DNA from: Nocardioides daejeonensis
Lineage (GTDB): Bacteria; Actinomycetota; Actinomycetes; Propionibacteriales; Nocardioidaceae
Assembly: GCF_003194585.1 (NCBI RefSeq)
Contig: NZ_QHKZ01000004.1
Coordinates: 124,001 to 188,000, forward strand
Direction of reading: 5' to 3'
Length of the DNA stretch: 64,000 bases
Positions 24,961 through 32,864 of the stretch are shown here, piece after piece. A model generated the notes under the pieces. It saw only the letters and a program-made list of their open reading frames with translations, did not search any database and was not told where the DNA came from. The stretch's first letter is position 1; each line of letters starts with the position of its first letter. The translations under genes and the position numbers were made by a program.

Positions 24961-26199
24961 GTGTCCTCCATGGTCCGCAGGTACGCCGTCTCGGGAGTCG
25001 TGTGCGCTGCCGCGCTCGTCCTGGCGCCCGGGCTCACGGCCGCCACGGCGCTGGTCGCGGGGGGTGAGCCGATCCCGGTCGCCGCCGCACGGGCGGAGGC
25101 CGCCACGGCCACGCCCGGCCTGCACCTGCTGTCGCTGCCGGGCGACGGCTGGCTGCGGGTGGAGCGCGATCCGGGCAGCACCGTGTGGGTCGGGGAGAGC
25201 GTCGTCACCGCGCGCCCCAACAACGGTGAGTACCGGCTCTCCTTCCACGACACCGACCACGACTGCTCCTGGACCGGCCCGGACTCGGTCGGCGAGTACC
25301 TCGCCCAGGTGCGGCTGCGCACCGGGGGCACGGCCTCCGGCACCTGCTCGGGCGACGAGCTCTGGGTGCGCCACCGACTTTCCCGGTTCGCCCAGTACGC
25401 CGACACTCCGGTCACGGTCGCGGTCTGGGAGGAGCCTGCGCCCACCAGCAAGGAGCTGCCCGGCCCGTCGCGGACGGTCGCGTGGGACGGATCGGGCGTC
25501 GACGAGGTCGGCTCGGTGCTGCTCGGTGCCACCTTCGCCGAGGCGCCGGAGCTCGAGGGTCGTTACACCGTGAGCGTCGCGCCGGGCGTCCCCGCGCTCT
25601 TCGCCGTACCGCTCGACTGGGGGCAGCACGTGCAGGTCGAGCTGAGCCTGCCTGACGGCAACACCGAGAAGGCCCCGGCGGTCACACCCCGGCTGATCAA
25701 TCCGTTGGGGATGACCGCGACCTGGGCCGACTCCACCGCGTCGCGGTCGGGCACGGCGGCGCCGGAGCGGTCGGCGTTGTCGGTGCTCACGGGCGTCGCC
25801 TCGCGGGCAGGAGTGGTCTCGCCGACGATCCGCTGGCGGAACCGAGATGCTCCGGCCAACGCGGCAGCCTTCCCCGGCCGCTACTACGTGGCTCTCGACA
25901 TGGAGGTCGACGGCCCCGAGGCGGAGTCCGCCGGAGCGACCTTCGAGGTGGCGGTCAAGGTCGTCACCGACGAGGAGGCCGAGGCGCCGTACGCGGATGC
26001 CCCGCCGTTGCCCGACCTGCGGGAGGAGCTGACGGTCGCCGACGAGCGGGCCGCGGTGTCGGAGAAGGCCAGCACCAGCGCCTCGGCGCAGGGGGATCGG
26101 CCGTGGCCGGCCGCGGTCGGTCTGCTGACCGGGTCGGCGGTGTGCGCGTTGGCCGGCGCCCTGCTCCTGGGGCGTTGGCGGCGGGGAGTGCTGCGGTGA
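24961..26199 (+). CDS. Secreted, C-terminally membrane-anchored protein of unknown function
   Basis: A 412-residue protein with a signal peptide (VRRYAVSGVVCAAALVLAPGLTAATA), a long extracellular beta-rich region with two Cys (DHDCSWTG and SGTCSGDE) and one C-terminal span (AAVGLLTGSAVCALAGALLLG) followed by RWRRGVLR. The start is GTG at 24961 or ATG at 24970. The layout resembles actinobacterial surface proteins of unknown role. A 38-residue membrane peptide gene overlaps its stop by four bases. It is divergent from the HTH-threonine dehydratase gene. Confidence 0.8.
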   Translation: MSSMVRRYAVSGVVCAAALVLAPGLTAATALVAGGEPIPVAAARAEAATATPGLHLLSLPGDGWLRVERDPGSTVWVGESVVTARPNNGEYRLSFHDTDHDCSWTGPDSVGEYLAQVRLRTGGTASGTCSGDELWVRHRLSRFAQYADTPVTVAVWEEPAPTSKELPGPSRTVAWDGSGVDEVGSVLLGATFAEAPELEGRYTVSVAPGVPALFAVPLDWGQHVQVELSLPDGNTEKAPAVTPRLINPLGMTATWADSTASRSGTAAPERSALSVLTGVASRAGVVSPTIRWRNRDAPANAAAFPGRYYVALDMEVDGPEAESAGATFEVAVKVVTDEEAEAPYADAPPLPDLREELTVADERAAVSEKASTSASAQGDRPWPAAVGLLTGSAVCALAGALLLGRWRRGVLR

Positions 26200-26312
26200 A
26201 CGCGTGGCTGGTGTGGGTCGTCCGCGACTGGCCGATGATCTGGTCGCTCGTGGCCGCTGCTGCCGTGCTGACCCTGGCCGGGCTCGTCCTGCTGCTCTGG
26301 CCGAGACGCTGA
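26196..26312 (+). CDS. 38-residue single-span membrane peptide
   Basis: GTG at 26196 overlaps the preceding stop as GTGA. The peptide starts VNAWLVWVVRDWPMIW, has one strongly hydrophobic helix (SLVAAAAVLTLAGLVLLLW) and ends PRR. Translational coupling and topology suggest a small partner of the anchored secreted protein encoded upstream. No known family was recognised. Confidence 0.65.
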   Translation: MNAWLVWVVRDWPMIWSLVAAAAVLTLAGLVLLLWPRR

Positions 26313-26320
26313 CGGGCGGG

Positions 26321-26360
26321 GTCTCGACAGGCTCGGGGTCTCGACAGGCTCGACCACCGG
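26321..26360. repeat. Dispersed GTCTCGACAGGCTCG element, two copies
   Basis: GTCTCGACAGGCTCG occurs at 26321-26335 and again at 26338-26352, the second followed by ACCACCGG. The complementary form GGTGGTCGAGCTTGTCGAGA occurs inside femX at 21871. It fills the gap between two convergent genes and is a short dispersed repeat common in intergenic DNA of this group. Confidence 0.8.
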
Positions 26361-26370
26361 ACCTGCTGAC

Positions 26371-27108
26371 TCAGCTCCTCCCCGCGCTGCTGCCCAGGAG
26401 GCCGGCGAGCTCGGCCCGGTAGTCGGCGTACGCCGCACGGAGCGCGGGCCCGGCCCAGTCGGTGGGCAGCACCTCGTCGGGCAGCAGCGGATCGGTCCGC
26501 AGGTGCCGGACGGCGGCGGCAGCGACAGTGATCCGTGTCGCCGGCTCGCTCGCCTCGCGGAGAGCTCGCAGCAAGCGGGTGGCCTGGGCCTGCCAGGCGT
26601 CGAGCGGCCACAGTCGAGCGGCGAGCCCCGACGGGTCCTCCTCGGGGTGGCAGAGCAAGGTCGTGGTGTCGGCTCGAGTGGCTGCCGACCAGCCGGGCCG
26701 CGTCAGGTTGTCGGGCCGGAGCCAGACCCCTTCGCGCAGCTCGGCGAGCCGAGCGTCGAGCAGCTCGCGGCGCAGCTCCTGGCGGCGCCCGGCCTCGCGA
26801 CCGCCGGTGGTGACGACGACCTGGTGCCACGCGCCGTCCCAGGGTCGGGTGGTCGGATCGAGCTCGCGGTCCTGACGCTCCTGCCGGACGAGCAGCCGGT
26901 CGCTGAGCCGGTAGCTCGCGTCCTGGGTGACCAGGTCACCGGCGCCGACCATCCTGCTCAGGGCGACGCGCAGGGTCGCGCCGCTGACGCCGTGCTCCTC
27001 CGCGACCGCGACCAGGGTGCGCACCGGGATCTCCGCCGGATGCGCTCCGAGCAGCAGGCTGAGCACGAGTGATCGGGCGCTGAGCGGTCGGAGGCGAAGG
27101 CTGGTCAC
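26371..27108 (-). CDS. PaaX-family transcriptional regulator
   Basis: A 245-residue regulator. The N-terminal winged helix contains SARSLVLSLLLGAHPAEIPVRTLVAVAEEHGVSGATLRVALSRMVGAGDL, as in PaaX, which represses phenylacetate degradation in other bacteria. The middle has the conserved RPWDGAWHQVVV and the C-terminal part holds helical segments. It is divergent from an AidB-like acyl-CoA dehydrogenase with only 57 bp between the starts and an inverted repeat there. Control of that gene is likely; the effector (probably an acyl-CoA) is unknown. No phenylacetate genes are in the window. Confidence 0.9.
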   Translation of the reverse strand: MTSLRLRPLSARSLVLSLLLGAHPAEIPVRTLVAVAEEHGVSGATLRVALSRMVGAGDLVTQDASYRLSDRLLVRQERQDRELDPTTRPWDGAWHQVVVTTGGREAGRRQELRRELLDARLAELREGVWLRPDNLTRPGWSAATRADTTTLLCHPEEDPSGLAARLWPLDAWQAQATRLLRALREASEPATRITVAAAAVRHLRTDPLLPDEVLPTDWAGPALRAAYADYRAELAGLLGSSAGRS

Positions 27109-27118
27109 CTCGGCACTC

Positions 27119-27157
27119 TATTACGGGTCTTCCTTCAATTGGCAACAGCACGTAATA
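27119..27157. promoter_or_regulatory. Inverted repeat between paaX-like gene and acyl-CoA dehydrogenase
   Basis: TATTACG at 27119-27125 and CGTAATA at 27151-27157 are perfect inverted arms whose starts are 32 bp apart, about three helical turns, in the 57-bp divergent promoter region. The A/T-rich arms stand out from the GC-rich surroundings. A binding site for the PaaX-type protein that controls both genes is the simplest reading. Confidence 0.5.
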
Positions 27158-27165
27158 TCGGGTGC

Positions 27166-28833
27166 ATGGACACCACCCTGCCCCGCGAGACCACCGGCTA
27201 CACGACCCACGAGGTCACCAACCAGCCGCCCCCGCACGCGCCGTACGACGCCGCTGCCGATCCGGCGCTGTTGGAGGGCCTGCGCCGCGAAGGTGCGGAG
27301 TGGGCCGAGGCCGACGTGCGCCGTGTGGGCCTGCTGGCCGGTGGGGTGGAGGCCCAGCAGTGGGGCGAGGATGCGAACCGGTTCGAACCGGAGCTGCGCA
27401 CGGTCGACCGCTACGGCAACCGGATCGACGAGGTCGAGTTCCACGCGTCGTGGCATCACCTGATGCGCACCTCGGTCGCCGAGGGGCTGGCCGGCGCTGC
27501 GTGGACGGATCCGCGCCCCGGCGCTCACGTGGCCCGCACCGCCACCTCGCTGGCCTGGCAGCACACCGAGGCCGGCCATGGCTGCCCCATCACGATGACC
27601 TACGCGGTCGTGCCGGCGCTGCGCCACAACCCGGAGCTCGCCGCGACGTACGAGCCGCTGCTCACCTCGCGTGTCTACGACCCGGGCCTGCGGATCCCCA
27701 CCACGAAGCGCGGCCTGCTCGCCGGCATGGGGATGACCGAGAAGCAGGGCGGCTCCGACGTGCGCACCAACTCCACGGTCGCCACCCCGACCGCCGAGTC
27801 CGGCGTCTACACGCTGACCGGACACAAGTGGTTCACCTCGGCACCGATGTGCGACCTCTTCCTCGTGCTCGCGCAGGCGCCGGGTGGTCTCTCCTGCTTC
27901 CTGGTGCCGAGGATCCTGCCGGACGGCACCCGCAACTCGTTCCGCATCGTGCGGCTCAAAGACAAGCTGGGCAACCGCTCCAACGCCTCCTCCGAGCCGG
28001 AGTTCGACGGCACCGTCGCCTGGTTGGTCGGCGAGGAGGGGCGCGGCGTCAAGACGATCATCGACATGGTCACCTGCACGCGGCTCGACTGTGTGACCGG
28101 TTCGGCCGGCATGATGCGCAAGGCGCTCGTCGAGGCGGCGCACCACGTCCGGCACCGGGCGGCGTTCGGGCGGACGCTGATCGACCAGCCGTTGATGCGC
28201 AACGTGGTGGCGGATCTGGCGGTCGAGTCCGAGGCGGCGACGACCCTCGCCCTGCGGTTGGCGGGGGCTGCTGACCGCGGCATCCGCGGCGACGCCCAGG
28301 AGCAGGCGTTCCGTCGGCTCGCGACCGCGATCGGCAAGTTCTGGGTGACCAAGCGGGGCGCGGGCTTCACCGCCGAGGCGCTGGAGTGCTTCGGAGGGAA
28401 CGGCTACGTCGAGGACTCCGGCATGCCGCGGCTCTACCGCGAGGCACCGCTCAACTCCGTCTGGGAGGGCTCCGGCAATGTCAACGCCCTCGACGTGCTC
28501 CGTGCCCTCGGGCGTGAGCCCGCATCGGTCGAGGCGTTGATGGCCGAGTTCGCGCTGTCGGCCGGTGCCGACCCCCGGCTGGACGCCGCCGTCGCGCGGC
28601 TCGGGGCGGAGCTCGCCGACACCGACCAGCTGGAGCTGCGCGCCCGCCGGCTCGTCGAGCTGATGGCGGTGGCGCTGCAGGGCTCACTGCTGGTCCGCCA
28701 CGCCCCGACCGCCGTGGCGGAGGTCTTCTGCGCCACCCGCCTCGGCGGCGACTGGGGTCATTCCTACGGCACCCTCCCCGCAGGCACCGACCTCACCGCG
28801 ATCCTCGACCGCGCTGTCCCCGCCACCGCCTGA
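27166..28833 (+). CDS. Acyl-CoA dehydrogenase, AidB-like
   Basis: A 555-residue FAD enzyme. The N-terminal extension (HEVTNQPPPHAPYDAAADPALLEGLRREGA) and segments GMGMTEKQGGSDVRTNST, GHKWFTSAPMCDLFLVLAQ, RLKDKLGNRSNASSEPEFDG, ALECFGGNGYVEDSGMPRLYREAPLNSVWEGSGNVNALDVLRAL match the AidB branch, which is longer than ordinary acyl-CoA dehydrogenases. AidB of E. coli is an alkylation-response protein with weak isovaleryl-CoA dehydrogenase activity. Location divergent from a PaaX regulator suggests an inducible catabolic role here. ATG at 27166 is the start because the family N-terminus begins there. Confidence 0.9.
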   Translation: MDTTLPRETTGYTTHEVTNQPPPHAPYDAAADPALLEGLRREGAEWAEADVRRVGLLAGGVEAQQWGEDANRFEPELRTVDRYGNRIDEVEFHASWHHLMRTSVAEGLAGAAWTDPRPGAHVARTATSLAWQHTEAGHGCPITMTYAVVPALRHNPELAATYEPLLTSRVYDPGLRIPTTKRGLLAGMGMTEKQGGSDVRTNSTVATPTAESGVYTLTGHKWFTSAPMCDLFLVLAQAPGGLSCFLVPRILPDGTRNSFRIVRLKDKLGNRSNASSEPEFDGTVAWLVGEEGRGVKTIIDMVTCTRLDCVTGSAGMMRKALVEAAHHVRHRAAFGRTLIDQPLMRNVVADLAVESEAATTLALRLAGAADRGIRGDAQEQAFRRLATAIGKFWVTKRGAGFTAEALECFGGNGYVEDSGMPRLYREAPLNSVWEGSGNVNALDVLRALGREPASVEALMAEFALSAGADPRLDAAVARLGAELADTDQLELRARRLVELMAVALQGSLLVRHAPTAVAEVFCATRLGGDWGHSYGTLPAGTDLTAILDRAVPATA

Positions 28834-28861
28834 CCGGTACCTGCCGCTGCCGGTGCTGAGC

Positions 28862-28891
28862 GGGCTCGACCACCGGGCTCGACCACCGGGC
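28862..28891. repeat. Short direct repeat GGGCTCGACCACC
   Basis: Two adjacent copies of GGGCTCGACCACC at 28862-28874 and 28875-28887, followed by GGGCTTGTC. The GGCTCGACCACC part is shared with the dispersed element at 26338-26360. It sits between the convergent acyl-CoA dehydrogenase and kinase genes. Confidence 0.7.
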
Positions 28892-28894
28892 TTG

Positions 28895-29974
28895 TCAGAG
28901 GAGCAGCAGGACGGCGGCGAGGGCGAGGCCGATGGCGCCGAGGAAGCAGAGCAGGGCGGCGATGAGCGTTGCCGGGGAGCGGTGTGCCGGAGTGGCGACG
29001 GGCTGGCCGGAAGGGCCGGACGCGGCGTACGGGCCGGGTGCGTTCGACCCGCCGGACGGCGTACCGGAGAGCGGGCGGGTGCCGAAGTGAGTGAGACCGC
29101 TGCCACCGGAGCCGGGCGCGGAGCCTGCCCCACTGGGTACGGCGGGTGGGGCGACGTCGTTGAGCTGGTCGAAGACCTCGGGGGGCTCCGGGTCCTGGAG
29201 CCAGGGCGTGCCGGTGGGCACGCCGAGCTGCCGCAGCGCCTGGAGGGCGGCCACCGCGCTCACGGGCCGGTTCTCCGGCTCCGTGGCGGTCAGCCAGGAG
29301 AGCCAGTCGTGGAGCGGTCCGGGCGGAACCCCCTGCTGCTGCCGCGGCCCGAGCCCTGTGAGCATCTGGATGCCGACGATGCCGAGCGCGTAGAGATCCT
29401 GCTGCGGTGTCGGCGGTGCGCCCAGCCGCTGCTCGGGTGCCATGTAGCCCTCGGTGCCGATCGCGCCCGGATGCATCGTGAGTCGCACGTCGTCCATCAG
29501 TGCCGCGACGCCGAAGTCGCCCAGGCGCACGTACGGCCGGCCGGTGCCGGTCGCCTCCAGGAGCAGGTTCGCCGGCTTCACGTCCCGGTGGACGACGCCG
29601 GCCTCGTGCACGGCGGCCAGCGCTTGCAGGGTCTGGTCGAGCACCACCATCGTGTAGCTGAGCGGCAGCAGGCCGTGGTCGCCGAGGAGCGTGTGCACCG
29701 AGCCCCCGCGGACGAGGTCCATGGTGAAGATGACGACGTTGTCCTCCGCCGCCCACCCGCTCGGTGCAACGACGTGCGGGTGCTGGATCCGCACCGACTG
29801 CTCGCGTACGAAGCGGAGCAGCATGCCGCCGTCGGTCTGGGTGAGGAGCTTGGCGGCGAGGAACGTGCTGGTGCGCAGATCCCACGCGCGCCAGACCGAT
29901 CCCATGCCGCCGGCGCCGATCTGGTCGACCAGCACGTAACGACCGGCCAACGGGTGTGAGGAGTGCACGTTCAT
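28895..29974 (-). CDS. Serine/threonine protein kinase with C-terminal membrane anchor
   Basis: A 359-residue Hanks-type kinase. Glycine loop IGAGGMGSVW, Lys42, catalytic HRDVKPAN (129-136), DFG (153-155) and an activation segment ending GTEGYMAPEQR are complete, so it should be active. The catalytic domain ends near residue 255, followed by a Pro/Gly/Ser-rich juxtamembrane part and one membrane span at the very C-terminus with no extracellular sensor, unlike PknB with its PASTA repeats. It is divergent from rpsF with 189 bp between. Substrates cannot be inferred. Confidence 0.92.
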   Translation of the reverse strand: MNVHSSHPLAGRYVLVDQIGAGGMGSVWRAWDLRTSTFLAAKLLTQTDGGMLLRFVREQSVRIQHPHVVAPSGWAAEDNVVIFTMDLVRGGSVHTLLGDHGLLPLSYTMVVLDQTLQALAAVHEAGVVHRDVKPANLLLEATGTGRPYVRLGDFGVAALMDDVRLTMHPGAIGTEGYMAPEQRLGAPPTPQQDLYALGIVGIQMLTGLGPRQQQGVPPGPLHDWLSWLTATEPENRPVSAVAALQALRQLGVPTGTPWLQDPEPPEVFDQLNDVAPPAVPSGAGSAPGSGGSGLTHFGTRPLSGTPSGGSNAPGPYAASGPSGQPVATPAHRSPATLIAALLCFLGAIGLALAAVLLLL

Positions 29975-30115
29975 GTCGCGCTCACCCTACCCACGACGGC
30001 GCCGGGCAACCGCTCGCCGGATTCACGGCGTACGGCGCCCCGCTGGTAGGCTTCAGCGTCTTTCGGCTCTGCTCACCCCGATGGTGGGTCACCCGAGACA
30101 ACGCACAGCCCTCCT

Positions 30116-30134
30116 GCCACGGAGAGACCGTGGC
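30116..30134 (+). promoter_or_regulatory. Hairpin in the rpsF leader
   Basis: GCCACGG (30116-30122) pairs with CCGTGGC (30128-30134) around AGAGA, 30 bp before the rpsF start and followed by CGCCGAG. The transcript leaders of rpsF operons in many bacteria carry an S6:S18-binding structure; this could be such a site, though the match to that motif was not verified. Confidence 0.35.
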
Positions 30135-30163
30135 CGCCGAGTCCAGAGGAGGTGGAGACCGCT

Positions 30164-30451
30164 ATGCGTGCTTACGAAGTGATGGTCATCCTCAGCCCCG
30201 AGATCGACGAGCGTGTTGTCGAGACGTCTCTCGACAAGTACCTCGCCGTTATCCGCAACGATGGTGGCACCGTCGAGAAGGTCGACGTCTGGGGACGTCG
30301 CCGTCTTGCCTACGAGATCAACAAGTTCCCCGAGGGCATCTATGCGGTGCTCTCGCTGCAGGCCGAGCCGGCCACGGTCAAGGAGTTCGACCGTCAGCTC
30401 AGCCTCAACGAGTCGATCCTGCGTACCAAGGTCCTTCGGGCGACTGCCTGA
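30164..30451 (+). CDS. rpsF: 30S ribosomal protein S6
   Basis: A 95-residue protein starting [20 protein letters not shown], with [21 protein letters not shown], the standard S6 fold. It binds 16S rRNA together with S18. The ATG at 30164 follows a strong AGAGGAGGTGGAG site. It is the first gene of the rpsF-ssb-rpsR-rplI cluster in the conserved actinobacterial order. Confidence 0.98.
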   Translation: MRAYEVMVILSPEIDERVVETSLDKYLAVIRNDGGTVEKVDVWGRRRLAYEINKFPEGIYAVLSLQAEPATVKEFDRQLSLNESILRTKVLRATA

Positions 30452-30584
30452 GACCACCCGGCGGCGCCCGCTGGGTGCTCGCCAAGATCAGTCTCTCGGC
30501 CTGTGCATCACCGCCGTCTAGTGTCGACGGTCCAGGGCACGATGGGCTCGAGAAGACTCGAACGGATCAGCAAGGAGACCTGAC

Positions 30585-31157
30585 ATGGCAGGCGAGACAG
30601 TCATCACCGTGGTCGGCAACCTCACCGGCGACCCGGAGCTGCGGTTCACCCCCTCGGGTGCCGCGGTTGCGAACTTCACCATCGCGTCGACCCCACGCAC
30701 GTTCGATCGTCAGACGAACGAGTGGAAGGACGGCGAGGCGTTGTTCCTGCGCTGCTCGATCTGGCGTCAGGCCGCCGAGAACGTGGCGGAGTCCCTGCAG
30801 CGTGGCATGCGTGTCGTCGCTCAGGGTCGCCTCACCGCGCGCTCCTACGAGACCCGCGAGGGCGAGAAGCGCACGGTGATGGAGCTCGAGGTCGACGAGA
30901 TCGGCCCGAGCCTCAAGTTCGCCACGGCCAAGGTCACCCGTGCCGCCCGTGGTGGTGGCGGTGGCGGCGGTTACTCCGGCGGTGGCGGCGGCGGAGGGTT
31001 CTCCGGCGGCGGTGGCGGCGGTGGTTTCTCCGGCGGCGGCAACGCTGCTCCGGCGAACGACCCGTGGGCCACCCCGGCTCCGCAGGGCGGCGGGGGCCAG
31101 GCCCCCAACGACCCGTGGGCCGCGCCGGGTGTTGCTCCCGAAGAGCCGCCGTTCTGA
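30585..31157 (+). CDS. ssb: Single-stranded DNA-binding protein
   Basis: A 190-residue SSB. The OB fold (residues 1-115) shows [46 protein letters not shown] and [17 protein letters not shown] Gly-rich tail (about 120-170) with repeated [10 protein letters not shown] follows and the acidic tip ends PEEPPF, the site that recruits repair and replication proteins. The start has GCAAGGAGACC in front. The 133-bp gap after rpsF may hold an extra promoter. Confidence 0.98.
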   Translation: MAGETVITVVGNLTGDPELRFTPSGAAVANFTIASTPRTFDRQTNEWKDGEALFLRCSIWRQAAENVAESLQRGMRVVAQGRLTARSYETREGEKRTVMELEVDEIGPSLKFATAKVTRAARGGGGGGGYSGGGGGGGFSGGGGGGGFSGGGNAAPANDPWATPAPQGGGGQAPNDPWAAPGVAPEEPPF

Positions 31158-31221
31158 TCCAGCAACCTAACCAGCCAAACCCATTCCGGCTCATGCCGGG
31201 CTTCAGGAAGGAAGCACCACA

Positions 31222-31458
31222 ATGGCCAAGGCAGTGATTCGCAAGCCCAAGAAGAAGGTTTGCCAGTTCTGCAAGGAGAAGGCGACCGGTGTCGACTACA
31301 AGGACACCACGCTGCTCCGCAAGTTCATCTCCGACCGCGGCAAGATCCGTGCCCGTCGCGTGACCGGCAACTGCGTCCAGCACCAGCGCGACGTCGCCAT
31401 GGCTGTCAAGAACGCCCGTGAGGTCGCTCTGCTGCCCTACACCTCCGCCGGTCGCTGA
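31222..31458 (+). CDS. rpsR: 30S ribosomal protein S18 (Zn-ribbon, C+ form)
   Basis: A 78-residue S18 with [10 protein letters not shown] and [25 protein letters not shown]. Cys14, Cys17, Cys51 and His54 make the Zn-binding set of the C+ paralogue. Actinobacteria often carry a second, Cys-free copy elsewhere that is derepressed at low zinc; that copy is not in this window. It partners S6 in the ribosome, and its gene lies between ssb and rplI. AGGAAGGAAGC precedes the ATG. Confidence 0.97.
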   Translation: MAKAVIRKPKKKVCQFCKEKATGVDYKDTTLLRKFISDRGKIRARRVTGNCVQHQRDVAMAVKNAREVALLPYTSAGR

Positions 31459-31481
31459 GTAAGGAAGAGGGAGAGAAGAAG

Positions 31482-31928
31482 ATGAAGCTCATCCTTACCC
31501 AGGAAGTCGACGGCCTCGGTGCCGCCGGCGACGTCGTCGAGGTGAAGGACGGCTACGGCCGCAACTACCTCATTCCCCGTGGTGACGCGATCCGTTGGAC
31601 CCGCGGCGGCGAGAAGACCATCGAGTCGATCAAGGCCGCGCGTGCGTCGCGCGCGCTGCGCGACCACGACCACGCGGTCGAGGTCAAGGCGAAGCTCGAG
31701 GCCAAGCCGGTCAAGCTCGCGGTCCGCTCGGGCGAGGGCGGTCGTCTCTTCGGCCGCGTGACCGTTGCCGACGTCGCCGCCGCCCTGGCGGAGACCTCGG
31801 GCGAGCAGGTCGACAAGCGCACCATCGTGCTGGGCAACCCGATCAAGGCTCTGGGCAACCACCAGATCTCGGTCAAGCTGCACGACGAGGTGTCGGCCAC
31901 GGTGGCCCTCACCGTCGTCAGCGCCTGA
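31482..31928 (+). CDS. rplI: 50S ribosomal protein L9
   Basis: A 148-residue L9 with the N-terminal [34 protein letters not shown], the long connecting helix and the C-terminal domain ([39 protein letters not shown]). It closes the rpsF operon and is followed by a strong terminator hairpin. In related genomes the MATE exporter and dnaB come next; here about 22 kb of other genes intervene. Confidence 0.98.
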   Translation: MKLILTQEVDGLGAAGDVVEVKDGYGRNYLIPRGDAIRWTRGGEKTIESIKAARASRALRDHDHAVEVKAKLEAKPVKLAVRSGEGGRLFGRVTVADVAAALAETSGEQVDKRTIVLGNPIKALGNHQISVKLHDEVSATVALTVVSA

Positions 31929-31940
31929 CGTAACGCTCCC

Positions 31941-31975
31941 GAAGCCCCGGTCCGCCTCGCGCGGGCCGGGGCTTC
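31941..31975 (+). terminator. Intrinsic terminator after rplI
   Basis: GAAGCCCCGG (31941-31950) pairs perfectly with CCGGGGCTTC (31966-31975), and the 15-base loop can pair further (CCGCctcgcGCGG). It is followed by a short GTCGTTCT, 12 bp after the rplI stop. Confidence 0.9.
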
Positions 31976-32020
31976 GTCGTTCTCGGGGTGCGGGTGGCTG
32001 CCGAGTGGCCGCCTGTGTCC

Positions 32021-32032
32021 TATGGTTCGTAC
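32021..32032 (+). promoter_or_regulatory. GntR operator candidate upstream of its own gene
   Basis: TATGGTTCGTAC stands 29 bp before the gntR start and is repeated exactly upstream of the tartrate dehydratase-like gene at 32823. The second copy extends to GGTTCGTACC, a GGT-N4-ACC dyad as bound by HutC-type GntR proteins. Confidence 0.6.
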
Positions 32033-32061
32033 TTGTCGGGTTGTTCGGAGAGGAGAGGTGC

Positions 32062-32787
32062 ATGGCTCGCTACGAGGAGGTCGCCCGCTCGCTGGCGCAG
32101 CAGTTCGAATCCGGGCGCTACCCGGTCGGGGCGAAGTTGCCTACCGAGATCGATCTGGCCGAGGAGTTCGCCGTCTCGCGAGCCACGGTGCGGACCGCGC
32201 TGGACACGTTGGAGGCGTCCGGGATGATCTCGCGCCGGCGCCGGGTCGGCACGATCGTCGAGGCGACGCGACCGCGCACCGGCTATGCCCGCACGGTGAG
32301 CACGATGAACGAGCTGCTGCAGTACTCGGTGGAGACGCGCCGCGAGGTGCTGGAGTGCGCCGAGGTGACGGTGGGAGAGGAACTGGCGACCTCCACCGGG
32401 TTGCGTGCCGGTCAACAGGTGATGCACTTGCGCTTGCTGCGGTACGCCGATGCCGCAGGCCGCGCGCCCCTCTGCGTGACCGACGCCTACCTAGATCCGG
32501 AGATCGCGGCGCGCGTGGTGTCTGCGCTGCCGGAGGCGGCGACGCTGATCAGTGAGTTGATCGAGGTCCGGACCGGCATCCTGACGACCCGCGTCGATCA
32601 ACGGCTGAGAGCGTGCGCGTTGGACGGATCCTCGGCGGAGTTGCTGGCGGCCCCCGAAGGCGCGCCTGCGTTGGAGGTGCGGCGGCGGTACTTCGGTGCC
32701 TCCGGAGGCGTGCATCTGACCACGGTCTCGACCCACCCCGGGGACCGCTTCGACTTCACCTTGAGCATGGAGCGTCCGGCCGGCTAA
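32062..32787 (+). CDS. GntR-family regulator (HutC subfamily, UTRA domain)
   Basis: A 241-residue regulator. Residues 1-70 are the GntR winged helix (PVGAKLPTEIDLAEEFAVSRATVRTALDTLEASGMI), and residues about 85-235 form a UTRA ligand domain (VMHLRLLRYADAAGRAPLCVTDAYLDPEIA, then APALEVRRRYFGASGGVHLTTVSTHPGDRFDFTL). The ATG at 32062 has GGAGAGG in front. It lies just after the rplI terminator and immediately upstream of the tartrate dehydratase-like operon, which carries the same 12-bp sequence in its promoter, so it probably controls itself and those genes in response to the substrate. Confidence 0.92.
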   Translation: MARYEEVARSLAQQFESGRYPVGAKLPTEIDLAEEFAVSRATVRTALDTLEASGMISRRRRVGTIVEATRPRTGYARTVSTMNELLQYSVETRREVLECAEVTVGEELATSTGLRAGQQVMHLRLLRYADAAGRAPLCVTDAYLDPEIAARVVSALPEAATLISELIEVRTGILTTRVDQRLRACALDGSSAELLAAPEGAPALEVRRRYFGASGGVHLTTVSTHPGDRFDFTLSMERPAG

Positions 32788-32822
32788 TCGCGGTCAGAGC
32801 AGACAGATCTTCTCTCCTCCGA

Positions 32823-32834
32823 TATGGTTCGTAC
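32823..32834 (+). promoter_or_regulatory. GntR operator candidate upstream of the tartrate dehydratase-like gene
   Basis: A second exact copy of TATGGTTCGTAC, 31 bp before the ATG at 32865, followed by CAAAGAATTAGATCGGACAAT, an A/T-rich promoter-like stretch. Confidence 0.6.
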
Positions 32835-32864
32835 CAAAGAATTAGATCGGACAATAGGAGTGGC

